A DNA stretch of 36,489 nucleotides, taken from positions 341-36,829 of the forward strand of contig DLUH01000002.1 in assembly GCA_002742845.1 (NCBI GenBank), read 5' to 3'. Positions 8,041-15,323 of the stretch are shown in pieces (the stretch's first letter is position 1; every line of letters starts with the position of its first letter). This stretch comes from Sulfurovum sp. UBA12169. GTDB taxonomy: Bacteria > Campylobacterota > Campylobacteria > Campylobacterales > Sulfurovaceae. Made by a program: the position numbers and the translations under genes. The notes beneath the pieces were generated by a model. The model had not been told where the DNA came from. It saw only the letters and a list, made by a program, of their open reading frames with translations, and searched no databases.

Positions 8041-9182
8041 TAAAACGCTCCTGATACTTTTTTTAGATAGAGATACGCAATAGTTTCGCTAAGGGTGTAC
8101 GCCAAACAGATTGCCAGCAGCTGATCATAGTTTAGCGTCAGCATAAACACTGCAACAAAAACCGATATAAACCAAACAGTGTATCGGTTTAAGACGCCGG
8201 TTTGATACTGCATCAATAGAGTGTTGCGGATAAAAATAACCCTGGATATCGGAAAAACAAAAAGAGAATAAACAAGCAGCTCAGCCCAAGGTATTGAATG
8301 GTTTGAACTGTAAAGAAACATTGCAGACAGGGAAAAAATACCAACAAAACCTATCGTACCCAACAACAAAGGCATGTTTCCAGAATGCGTTTTGTACTGT
8401 AAAAAATTTACTTTTGACAGCAGCAGAGACTCCAAAATACGAATATTTCCCACCACAAACGAGGCGCATTTTTGAAAGATTGAAAAAATACCCAAAACAT
8501 TTGGCGCAACCAATGCGCCGATCATTAAAATCAATCCTGAATCTTTAAGACGTTTGGCAATAATATCCAAATAATACCCCCTAAATGTCTGATAGTGTGC
8601 TTTCATGTAGAAGATATAGTACGATAGCGAAACAATCTTCCTGTCTGCAAAAGAGCGATGAACTATAAAATACATTGAAATAGTAAAAAAATTTGAGACG
8701 ATATAGATCAAAAAAAGTGTTTCTATTGTCAGTTTTTCAAACAACAATAACACGACCGCAATACCCGATGCTGAAAAGAATTTTAAACCAAAATACGAGT
8801 GCAGCCGATTGTTTGCCTGAGAAACTATATCAATATAATTCAGCCAAATCGCACATAAAGCAAAACAAACAACAAGAAAATACAATAAAGAAAAATAAAA
8901 ACCTATAAAAGACAAGAAGACAAAAACAAGTGAGATATACACATAATGGGAGAACAGCATCTGATCAAAATGATTATTTTCTTTCTCCTGCAGATAAATG
9001 ATTGAAAAATTGGGCGGCAAGAGATAAACAATCAGCGAAATCATCGCAACAAAAGCGTTCCAATAAGCAAAAATCCCGATCAGTTCAAAACCTGACGTAT
9101 GGACGATAAGCCAGGTCGAAAAAAAACTCATCAGAGCCGTTAGCGTGTTGATTCCCACCAGGGATGCAAATTTTGTTAACAC
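8040..9182 (-). CDS. Wzx-like polysaccharide flippase
   Basis: Very hydrophobic protein of 380 aa with about 10-12 predicted membrane segments and the MATE/MOP-exporter layout of O-antigen/capsule flippases, which move undecaprenyl-diphosphate-linked repeat units to the periplasm. The opening (FASLVGINTLTALMSFFSTWLIV) is typical of the family. The start is a GTG at 9180-9182; no ATG and no clear ribosome-binding site precede it in frame, so initiation may be inefficient. It is shorter than most Wzx proteins (about 410-480 aa). Its DNA is more AT-rich than the flanking sugar-nucleotide genes, as is common for horizontally exchanged wzx genes. Function follows from fold and context, not from diagnostic residues. 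Confidence 0.75.
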   Translation of the reverse strand: MLTKFASLVGINTLTALMSFFSTWLIVHTSGFELIGIFAYWNAFVAMISLIVYLLPPNFSIIYLQEKENNHFDQMLFSHYVYISLVFVFLSFIGFYFSLLYFLVVCFALCAIWLNYIDIVSQANNRLHSYFGLKFFSASGIAVVLLLFEKLTIETLFLIYIVSNFFTISMYFIVHRSFADRKIVSLSYYIFYMKAHYQTFRGYYLDIIAKRLKDSGLILMIGALVAPNVLGIFSIFQKCASFVVGNIRILESLLLSKVNFLQYKTHSGNMPLLLGTIGFVGIFSLSAMFLYSSNHSIPWAELLVYSLFVFPISRVIFIRNTLLMQYQTGVLNRYTVWFISVFVAVFMLTLNYDQLLAICLAYTLSETIAYLYLKKVSGAF

Positions 9183-9201
9183 AGTGTGCTGTATTTGTTT
9201 G

Positions 9202-10242
9202 TTATATATTTTTTACATACCACGCAATTGCTTCTTTCATCCCCTGCTCGATCGTATGAGTGGGAGCATACCCGACAAGGGTTTGCGCCTTGGCAATATT
9301 GGCATTGGAGTGGCGGATATCGCCTGCTCTGAAGTCCCTGTATACGGGGCCTTTAGGAATTTTGAATTTTGAATTTTGAATTTTGAATTGCTCGGAAAGA
9401 TTATCAACGATGATCTTGTAGAGTTCGTTGAGGGTATTTCGTCCTCCCACAGCCACATTGAATGCTTCACCGAAAGCTTTGGTGTTTTCTGTTGTGCCGG
9501 CAAGAAGATTCATCTGGATGACATTGTCGATATAGGTAAAATCACGGCTGGTTTCTCCGTCCCCGTTGATGTAAATTTCTTCATTTGAAAGCAGTGAGCC
9601 GACCCATTTGGGGATGACGGCCGCATAAGCGCCGTTGGGGTCCTGGCGTCGGCCAAAAACATTGAAATAGCGCAGCCCTATCGTCTCAATACCGTAAGTG
9701 CGGGCAAAAACCCCTGCATAGAGCTCGTTAGCCATCTTCATGACCGCATAAGGAGAGAGAAGATTGCCTGTGCGTTCTTCGACTTTGGGCAGTTCGGCTG
9801 AATCGCCATAAACCGAACTGGAACTCGCATAGACAAAACGCTTGATCCCCGCATCTTTTGCCGCGGTAAGTATATTGAGAAACCCTGTAACATTGGAACG
9901 GTTGGAAGTGACGGGATCGGCGATGGAACGGGGAACAGATCCTAGAGCCGCCTGATGCAAGACGATATCAACCCCTTCGCAGGCTTTTTGGCATGTCTCG
10001 AAATCGGCGATATCCCCATGAATAAAGGTGAAATTTTTCGCCGCTTCGACTCCGACAGAAGAGAGCACATCATCGATATTGTGCTGATATCCCGTCGAGA
10101 AGTTATCCAGACCCACGACTTTTTGATGGTGTTTGAGAAGAAATTCTGTCAGGTTGGAACCGATAAAACCGGCATTACCGGTCACGAGCCATGTTTTCTG
10201 CTCCGTTTTGAATCGTTCGAGTAATTGTTCAAATGCGCTCAT
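9202..10242 (-). CDS. UDP-N-acetylhexosamine(uronate) C4-epimerase, WbpP/TviC type, with internal SSR
   Basis: Extended SDR epimerase of 346 aa. It has a leader typical of WbpP/TviC proteins before the NAD loop VTGNAGFIGSN (20-30), SSSSVYG (140-146) and the catalytic Tyr165/Lys169 (YAVMK). WbpP-type enzymes epimerise UDP-GlcNAc to UDP-GalNAc; TviC epimerises UDP-GlcNAcA to UDP-GalNAcA. Together with the dehydrogenase directly upstream (TAGATG junction) this predicts UDP-GalNAcA for the repeat unit. Residues 285-295 (QFKIQNSKFKI) are encoded by a heptanucleotide tandem repeat and look like an insertion relative to the family pattern. Gain or loss of one repeat unit would shift the frame and remove about the last 50 residues. 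As it stands the frame is open. Confidence 0.88.
   Translation of the reverse strand: MSAFEQLLERFKTEQKTWLVTGNAGFIGSNLTEFLLKHHQKVVGLDNFSTGYQHNIDDVLSSVGVEAAKNFTFIHGDIADFETCQKACEGVDIVLHQAALGSVPRSIADPVTSNRSNVTGFLNILTAAKDAGIKRFVYASSSSVYGDSAELPKVEERTGNLLSPYAVMKMANELYAGVFARTYGIETIGLRYFNVFGRRQDPNGAYAAVIPKWVGSLLSNEEIYINGDGETSRDFTYIDNVIQMNLLAGTTENTKAFGEAFNVAVGGRNTLNELYKIIVDNLSEQFKIQNSKFKIPKGPVYRDFRAGDIRHSNANIAKAQTLVGYAPTHTIEQGMKEAIAWYVKNI
9358..9389. repeat. Heptanucleotide tandem repeat (AATTTTG)4 inside the epimerase gene
   Basis: Four exact copies of AATTTTG (9358-9385) are followed by a partial AATT. On the coding strand this reads as a CAAAATT repeat. Because 7 is not a multiple of 3, any change in copy number shifts the reading frame. 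Copy number is low for a hypervariable contingency locus, but the position in a surface-sugar gene is typical of one. Confidence 0.9.
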
Positions 10243-11499
10243 CTACAGTCGTCCGTCCACTTTTTTGCTGTCAATAAATGATTTGATATCAAACAGGACG
10301 CACTTGTCCGTCTTGTGCAAATCAAGGGATTTAAACTGATGGTGCGCAACGGCCAACACCATTGCCTCATAGTTGCCATAATTGAATGATTCGATCATAT
10401 CTATGCCGTACTCATGTTTCACTTCAGCTTTGTCCGCCCATGGATCATACACGTCAACATTGACGCCAAACTCCTGTAGTTCACGGATAACATCGATGAC
10501 ACGGCTGTTTCGAATGTCGGGGCAGTTTTCTTTAAAGGTGATCCCCAAAACCAGCACTTTGGATCCTTCGATTTTATGCCCTTTTTTGATCATCAGTTTG
10601 ATCATCTGATTGGCCACATAGATTCCCATATTGTCATTGAGCCGTCGGCCTGCCAGGATGATCTCAGGGTTATAGCCGATCTCCTGCGCTTTATGAGTGA
10701 GATAGTAAGGATCAACGCCGATGCAGTGACCCCCCACGAGTCCCGGACGAAACGGCAGAAAGTTCCATTTGGTTCCGGCCGCTTGCAGTACTGCTTCAGT
10801 ATCGATACCCAGTTTGTTAAAGATCACCGCCAGTTCATTCACAAATGCGATGTTGATATCCCGCTGGGAGTTTTCGATGACCTTGGCCGCTTCAGCGACT
10901 TTGATCGTCGGGGCGAGATGGGTTCCGGCAGTGATGATGCTGGCATACAAAGCATCCACTCTTTGGCCGATATCCGGGGTGCTGCCGCTGGTGACTTTTT
11001 TGATCTTAGTGACAGTGTGCTCTTTATCTCCGGGGTTGATCCGCTCAGGACTGTAACCGCAGAAGAAATCAACGTTGAACTTCAACCCGCTGATTTTTTC
11101 CAGTACAGGTACGCACTCTTCCTCGGTACATCCCGGATAGACGGTACTTTCATAGATGACAATGTCATCTTTTTTAAGTACTTTCCCGATCGATTCACTC
11201 GCTTTGTACAACGGAGTAAGATCCGGTTTTTTGTGTTTGTCAATCGGTGTAGGAACAGTAACGATATAGATATTACACTCAGAGATATCCTCCAGTTTTG
11301 TCGTAAACTGCATTCCGTATTCGATAGCCTGCTGAAGCTGCTCACTGCTGAGTTCCAGTGTTCGGTCATGGGCTTGACGTAGCTCATCGATCCGCGCCTG
11401 ATGGATATCAAAGCCGACAATAGGATACTTTTCTGCAAATGCTGCGGCCAACGGCAGCCCCACATACCCCAAACCAATAACTGCGATTTTATAAGACAT
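10243..11499 (-). CDS. Nucleotide-sugar 6-dehydrogenase, WbpO/TviB type
   Basis: UDP-glucose/GDP-mannose dehydrogenase family enzyme of 418 aa that oxidises the C6 alcohol of a UDP-N-acetylhexosamine to the uronic acid using two NAD+. It has the N-terminal Rossmann motif GLGYVGLP (9-16), a central domain with Lys206 in [11 protein letters not shown], the catalytic Cys259 in [12 protein letters not shown], and a C-terminal domain ([16 protein letters not shown]) that closes the active site. The overall pattern fits the WbpO/TviB subgroup (UDP-GalNAc or UDP-GlcNAc) better than UDP-Glc dehydrogenase. It is the first gene of the operon, 27 nt from a TATAAT box, with an AGGA ribosome-binding site. 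The immediately following epimerase supports a UDP-GalNAcA product. Confidence 0.9.
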   Translation of the reverse strand: MSYKIAVIGLGYVGLPLAAAFAEKYPIVGFDIHQARIDELRQAHDRTLELSSEQLQQAIEYGMQFTTKLEDISECNIYIVTVPTPIDKHKKPDLTPLYKASESIGKVLKKDDIVIYESTVYPGCTEEECVPVLEKISGLKFNVDFFCGYSPERINPGDKEHTVTKIKKVTSGSTPDIGQRVDALYASIITAGTHLAPTIKVAEAAKVIENSQRDINIAFVNELAVIFNKLGIDTEAVLQAAGTKWNFLPFRPGLVGGHCIGVDPYYLTHKAQEIGYNPEIILAGRRLNDNMGIYVANQMIKLMIKKGHKIEGSKVLVLGITFKENCPDIRNSRVIDVIRELQEFGVNVDVYDPWADKAEVKHEYGIDMIESFNYGNYEAMVLAVAHHQFKSLDLHKTDKCVLFDIKSFIDSKKVDGRL

Positions 11500-11525
11500 C
11501 TGTCATCCTCATCTAAAATTGGGAA

Positions 11526-11531
11526 ATTATA
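11526..11531 (-). promoter_or_regulatory. -10 box of the polysaccharide operon promoter
   Basis: The minus strand reads TGACTATAATTTCCC, a perfect TATAAT, about 27 nt before the dehydrogenase ATG. No good -35 is present at 16-18 nt, which is common in Campylobacterota, where the -10 dominates. It is the only clear promoter seen for the whole minus-strand locus down to about 1,240. Confidence 0.6.
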
Positions 11532-11653
11532 GTCAAACAAACTTTAATCTAACAAATCCCGCCTACCTCGCTGCAACTTTTTTAAAAAATGCAAAACACA
11601 AATATTTATGATATGATGATATCAAACAATAAAATAAAAAAGGAGATTCAACG

Positions 11654-11875
11654 ATGAAAAAGCTGAACATCAAATATATAGCGGCTGCCGCTGCTGTGGC
11701 GGTAGCAATGAGCGGATGCGCGCAAGTGGGTCCCAGCACAAAAAAAGGCGCTCTTATAGGAGCAGGAACCGGGGCAGTCGTTTCCGGTGTAACGGGACAC
11801 AATGTGCTTACAGGAGCGGTTGTCGGTACGGCAGTAGGCGCGGGGATCGGCTATCTGGACGATGAGACAAAATAA
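11654..11875 (+). CDS. Small glycine-zipper outer-membrane lipoprotein
   Basis: Peptide of 73 aa with a lipoprotein signal: basic MKKLNIK, an alanine-rich core, and the lipobox MSGC with the lipidated Cys at residue 22. The mature part (about 51 aa) is almost entirely a glycine-zipper region (GALIGAGTGAVVSGVTGHNVLTGAVVG and so on), ending GYLDDETK. This matches small YMGG/Rick_17kDa/OsmB-like lipoproteins whose glycine zippers pack in membranes. AAGGAG precedes the ATG by 9 nt. It is transcribed away from the polysaccharide operon, with which it shares an AT-rich divergent intergenic region. Role probably envelope stability; not determinable from sequence. Confidence 0.8.
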   Translation: MKKLNIKYIAAAAAVAVAMSGCAQVGPSTKKGALIGAGTGAVVSGVTGHNVLTGAVVGTAVGAGIGYLDDETK

Positions 11876-11890
11876 TTTTCTGCAGCATCA

Positions 11891-11915
11891 AAGCGCCGGA
11901 TTGATGCCGGTGCTT
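11891..11915 (+). terminator. Hairpin after lipoprotein gene, possible terminator
   Basis: AAGCGCCGG pairs with CCGGTGCTT (one G-T wobble) around a 7-nt loop, 15 nt after the lipoprotein stop. The following T tract is weak, so it may be an mRNA-stabilising stem rather than an efficient terminator. Confidence 0.45.
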
Positions 11916-12025
11916 TACAATCCTTTTACGACACTGTAAGATCAGCGTGCAAGAAACCAATCTTTAAAACTTCACAATTTTTCACAATCTTATCCTATAC
12001 TTTGCTATCAATACAAGGAGAGCGA

Positions 12026-12313
12026 ATGAAGCAAATTTTAACCTCAATCACAACAGGAATGCTGCTGGCCATTATGCCGCAGATACTCAGTGCAGACAAC
12101 CATCAAAAAGAAATGGTAAGGGAGTATCAAAAACACCAAGAAGAGATTGACAGAGAGGACTATAAACACCATGAAGAGATGCAGCGCGAAGCGATGAAAG
12201 ACCAGTATGAATTAGAACGCGAACAAATGAAAAAAGATAAAGAACAGCAAAAAGAGTATTTCAAAGAAGAAAAAGAGCGTCTAAAAAAAGAATATGAAAT
12301 GTACAAAAAATAA
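12026..12313 (+). CDS. Secreted, highly charged coiled-coil protein
   Basis: Protein of 95 aa when started at the ATG at 12026, which has an AAGGAG ribosome-binding site 5 nt upstream; an in-frame TTG at 12002 is less likely. Residues 1-24 form a signal peptide (MKQILTSITTGMLLAI... cut near LSA-DN). The rest is almost pure Glu/Lys/Gln/Arg with histidines and tyrosines (for example EYQKHQEEIDREDYKHHEE), predicted to be one long alpha-helical coiled coil. I recognise no family. Periplasmic proteins of this composition occur as small stress or chaperone-like factors, but that is only an analogy. An IS30 remnant begins about 30 nt after its stop. Confidence 0.65.
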   Translation: MKQILTSITTGMLLAIMPQILSADNHQKEMVREYQKHQEEIDREDYKHHEEMQREAMKDQYELEREQMKKDKEQQKEYFKEEKERLKKEYEMYKK

Positions 12314-12344
12314 GCTAGAGCTAGATTGCTAAGTTTTTGTTCCC

Positions 12345-12443
12345 ATACAGAACGAGCTAAACCAGAGACCTAGAAAAGTATTTGGTTACAGAACACCGTA
12401 TGAAGTATTTTTTACAGAATTTGCTAAAGTTTTAGCTGCTTAA
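12345..12443 (+). pseudogene. IS30-family transposase, C-terminal remnant
   Basis: A 32-codon open stretch encodes QNELNQRPRKVFGYRTPYEV and then FFTEFAKVLAA before TAA. This is the conserved C-terminal block of IS30-family transposases (LN-x-RPRK-x-LGYRTP-x-E-V/F). Nothing upstream continues it: a stop codon lies at 12330-12332 and the coiled-coil gene ends at 12313, so almost all of the transposase is gone. The 30-odd bases after the stop may retain the element's right end; I could not define inverted repeats. It lies about 60 nt from tRNA-Asn, consistent with past insertion at the tRNA edge of the accessory strip. Confidence 0.8.
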
Positions 12444-12500
12444 TGGAGGTGAAGTTGCATTAGCGATTAGAATTGGTGATTTGGTGATTTTTAAGAGAAG

Positions 12501-12575
12501 TGGCTCCGGATACTGGATTCGAACCAGTGACCAAATGATTAACAGTCATCTACTCTACCGCTGAGCTAATCCGGA
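12501..12575 (-). tRNA. tRNA-Asn (anticodon GTT)
   Basis: Read on the minus strand, the 75-nt gene begins TCCGGATTAGCTCAGCGG, has an anticodon loop containing CTGTTAA (anticodon GTT), the T-loop GGTTCGAATCC, and ends ATCCGGA-G-CCA. The 7-bp acceptor stem (TCCGGAT/ATCCGGA) is perfect, and the 3' CCA is genomically encoded. It stands alone, with its own strong promoter upstream. Confidence 0.97.
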
Positions 12576-12615
12576 ATGGTTAAGAAAAAGCTAAGGTGCT
12601 TGTTTCGTGGGTGAG

Positions 12616-12644
12616 ATTATAATAAAAAACTTTTTAAAAGTCAA
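12616..12644 (-). promoter_or_regulatory. Near-consensus sigma70 promoter of tRNA-Asn
   Basis: The minus strand has TTGACT (12639-12644), a 17-bp AT-rich spacer, then TATAAT (12616-12621), about 40 nt before the mature tRNA 5' end. It is the best promoter match in the window, in keeping with a stable-RNA gene. Confidence 0.85.
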
Positions 12645-12740
12645 GGGTTTTTAGAATAAAACAGAAAAATCACACCATTTTTTTCAACCCACGACCAATG
12701 CCGGGGATTTGCCAAAACAGTGTTTTTATGCTCTGTTGAT

Positions 12741-13775
12741 CTACCCTCTTTTGGAAAGTTCTTGGCAGAGGTTTACAAAATATTTTGCATTTTCTACAGG
12801 CACATCAGGCAAGATACCGTGACCGAGGTTGAAAATGTGTCTTCCCTCTTTCATCGTGTTTGCCAAAGATTCTACGCACTCTCTGGTCGCTTCTTGCGAG
12901 TAAAGACGGCACGGTTCCATATTGCCCTGAAGGACATATTTTTTACCCAATTTTTCTTTGGCAAGCACCATAGGCGTGGACCAATCCACACCAAACACAT
13001 CAAAGTTTCCGTACACGTTGTCCAAAAAGGCAGGCACTCCTTTGGGGAACATAATGATAGGAATATGAGGGTATTTTGCCTTGAGGTAGTCAGCGATCTG
13101 CACCATGTATTGCCATGAAAACTCATCATATTTGGCCGGTTCGATCGCTGCCGCCCAGCTGTCAAAGATCTGCACTACATCGATACCTGCTTGGATCTGT
13201 TTTTCCATATACAGCTTCACCACTTCGGTGACTTTTGCCAAGATGCGGTGCAAAAGCACAGGGTTTGAGTACATCATTTTTTTACAGATATTGTATGTTT
13301 TTGTCCCCTGCCCTTCAATCATATAGGTTGCCAATGTCCAAGGAGCACCGGTAAATCCTATGAGCGCCTTATCTTCTGCGAGCTGCTCTTTGATCAGTTT
13401 GATCGTCTCATACACATAAGTAAGTTTGCTTGCTGCTTCATTGCCGCCGATGAGCGCATCAAGATCCTCTTGCGTTTTGATAGGGCTTTCAAAAACAGGG
13501 CCCTCTCCCGTAATAAAATCAAGCTTCATGCCCATTTCGTTAGGAACCACCAGAATATCTGAAAACAAGATCGCTGCATCCACATCCAAAATATCCACCG
13601 GCTGCAATGTCACTTCGCATGCTCTGTGAGGATCATGGCATAAATTTAAAAAGTTTCCTGCTTGTGATCTGACCTCCCTGTACTCCGGAAGATAACGGCC
13701 TGCCTGCCGCATCATCCAAACCGGAGTATAGGGTGTCTCTTTGCCCAAACAGGCATCTACAAATATTTTACCCAT
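12741..13775 (-). CDS. hemE: Uroporphyrinogen III decarboxylase
   Basis: Protein of 344 aa, normal length for HemE, which removes four carboxyl groups from uroporphyrinogen III to give coproporphyrinogen III in cytoplasmic haem synthesis. The N-terminal signature [16 protein letters not shown] (18-33) carries the invariant arginines that bind substrate carboxylates. [14 protein letters not shown] supplies the catalytic Asp region, and [13 protein letters not shown] and the C-terminal [14 protein letters not shown] are also family hallmarks. The ATG shares a base with the stop of yqhA (TAATG), so it is the last gene of the gyrA-asd-yqhA-hemE string. No strong terminator is visible between it and the tRNA promoter region. 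Confidence 0.97.
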   Translation of the reverse strand: MGKIFVDACLGKETPYTPVWMMRQAGRYLPEYREVRSQAGNFLNLCHDPHRACEVTLQPVDILDVDAAILFSDILVVPNEMGMKLDFITGEGPVFESPIKTQEDLDALIGGNEAASKLTYVYETIKLIKEQLAEDKALIGFTGAPWTLATYMIEGQGTKTYNICKKMMYSNPVLLHRILAKVTEVVKLYMEKQIQAGIDVVQIFDSWAAAIEPAKYDEFSWQYMVQIADYLKAKYPHIPIIMFPKGVPAFLDNVYGNFDVFGVDWSTPMVLAKEKLGKKYVLQGNMEPCRLYSQEATRECVESLANTMKEGRHIFNLGHGILPDVPVENAKYFVNLCQELSKRG

Positions 13776-14290
13776 TAATGATTACCGCCTTTATGTAAAA
13801 AATAAAGCCCTACTGACAGCCCTAAAATAGAAACAGAAAAATAAAGCATCTCAAGAGCACCGTTATACTCCGTATGCAGTACTCTCTGGAAGAAACTGAC
13901 GATAAGCACCATCACGATTACTTTGGCCAATTTATCTTTGAGTTCATCAAGAGAATGGATCTCAAGGATTCTTGATGAGGCGCTTTGTTTGGCGATATCG
14001 ATATCGGAAATAAACAGCTCATACAATCCAAAGCCGAAGATAAACATTACGATCGCCATCAAATAAAGATCGATCGCACCGATCAATCCGCCCACAACCT
14101 CTTCATGAAAATCCTCAGGATGCAAATGGTTGATATAGACATTAGCCACATTCTTTACAACCTCCCATATATCCATACTTGCGACTATAAAGAGTGATAT
14201 TCCGCCCAGCATACTGAAAATCACGGCGAGCACTACAAAAAAACGCGTATTCCAAAGAATATTTTCAAAAAAACGTTCAATCAATTTCAT
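13775..14290 (-). CDS. YqhA family (UPF0114) integral membrane protein
   Basis: Protein of 171 aa with four hydrophobic segments (about 16-38, 69-94, 123-138 and 148-166) and the YqhA/UPF0114 pattern: basic N-terminal E-x-x-LW-x-R-F, a central [21 protein letters not shown], and [22 protein letters not shown]. Function of the family is unknown. The start codon overlaps the asd stop as ATGA (14287-14290) and the stop overlaps the hemE start. The tight linkage between asd and hemE therefore looks co-translational, although no functional link to either is obvious. Confidence 0.88.
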   Translation of the reverse strand: MKLIERFFENILWNTRFFVVLAVIFSMLGGISLFIVASMDIWEVVKNVANVYINHLHPEDFHEEVVGGLIGAIDLYLMAIVMFIFGFGLYELFISDIDIAKQSASSRILEIHSLDELKDKLAKVIVMVLIVSFFQRVLHTEYNGALEMLYFSVSILGLSVGLYFLHKGGNH

Positions 14291-15321
14291 TCATGCTCCA
14301 ATTTAATCCATTTTTGCGCGATCCTTACTGCATTGGTCGCAGCGCCTACCCGTACCTGATCGGCCACACCCCAAAGGTGCAGCATATTTTTTGCAAAAAG
14401 ATCTTTTCTGATCCGCCCCACATAGGTTTCATCGGTATCGGTTGCCGTGGCAGGCATCGGATATTCGCCTTTTTCAAGGTTGTCTATAACAACAACATTT
14501 TCAAAAGCCGACAAAGCCTCTTTGGCTTTTTGTACATCCACATCAACATTCTCTTCAAAAGTAATCGTGATGGATTCGCTGTGGCTTCTAAGTACAGGCA
14601 CACGTACGCAGGTTGCCGATACAGCGATGGAAGAGTGCATGATCTTATTGGTTTCATTCACCATTTTCATCTCTTCTTTGGTGTAACCGTTGGGCTGAGC
14701 CGCATCAATTTGGGGAATGACATTGAGCGCGATTCTGTGCGCAAAGGCTTCCACCTTGGCTTGATCTAAAGAGAAATTGAAAAAAGCCTGCATCTGCATC
14801 ACAAGCTCTTCCATTCCTTTTTTCCCTGCCCCGCTTACTGCCTGGTAGGTACTCACATCCACTCTTTTAATCCCGTAAAGATCATGAAGCGGTTTAAGGA
14901 GGTGTACCATCTGAATAGTAGAGCAATTAGGGTTGGCGATGATTCCCGTCTCTTCCCAGCGCTTGATATCTTCAGGGTTTACCTCAGGCACCACCAATGG
15001 TACTTTTGGATCCATTCTGAAGTGTGAAGTGTTATCGATAACAACCGCCCCTGCTTCAACGGCATATTGTGCATATTTTGCAGAAATACTCCCGCCTGCC
15101 GAGAAAAAAGCGATATCAATATCTCTTCCTTCAAACACCTCAGGCGTCAACTCCTCTATCCGGTAAACTTCCCCCTGGCACTCAATCTCACCTCCTGCGC
15201 TTCTTGCACTTGCGAGCGGCAAAATATCATTGATAGGAAACTTTGTCTCTTCCAGTACTCTAAAGATCTCTTCACCTACCGCCCCGGAGGCACCTACAAC
15301 AGCAACATTATATTTTTTCAT
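14287..15321 (-). CDS. asd: Aspartate-semialdehyde dehydrogenase
   Basis: Protein of 344 aa that reduces beta-aspartyl phosphate to aspartate semialdehyde with NADPH, the branch point to lysine/diaminopimelate, threonine and methionine. It shows the NADP loop GASGAVGEE (10-18), the catalytic Cys133 in NPNCSTIQM, the substrate segment SGAGKKGMEEL and the second-domain motif CVRVPVLRSHSE. The ATG lies two bases after the gyrA stop. The AGGATTATAAGA just upstream provides a modest ribosome-binding site, so expression probably follows gyrA. Confidence 0.97.
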   Translation of the reverse strand: MKKYNVAVVGASGAVGEEIFRVLEETKFPINDILPLASARSAGGEIECQGEVYRIEELTPEVFEGRDIDIAFFSAGGSISAKYAQYAVEAGAVVIDNTSHFRMDPKVPLVVPEVNPEDIKRWEETGIIANPNCSTIQMVHLLKPLHDLYGIKRVDVSTYQAVSGAGKKGMEELVMQMQAFFNFSLDQAKVEAFAHRIALNVIPQIDAAQPNGYTKEEMKMVNETNKIMHSSIAVSATCVRVPVLRSHSESITITFEENVDVDVQKAKEALSAFENVVVIDNLEKGEYPMPATATDTDETYVGRIRKDLFAKNMLHLWGVADQVRVGAATNAVRIAQKWIKLEHE

Positions 15322-15323
15322 TC

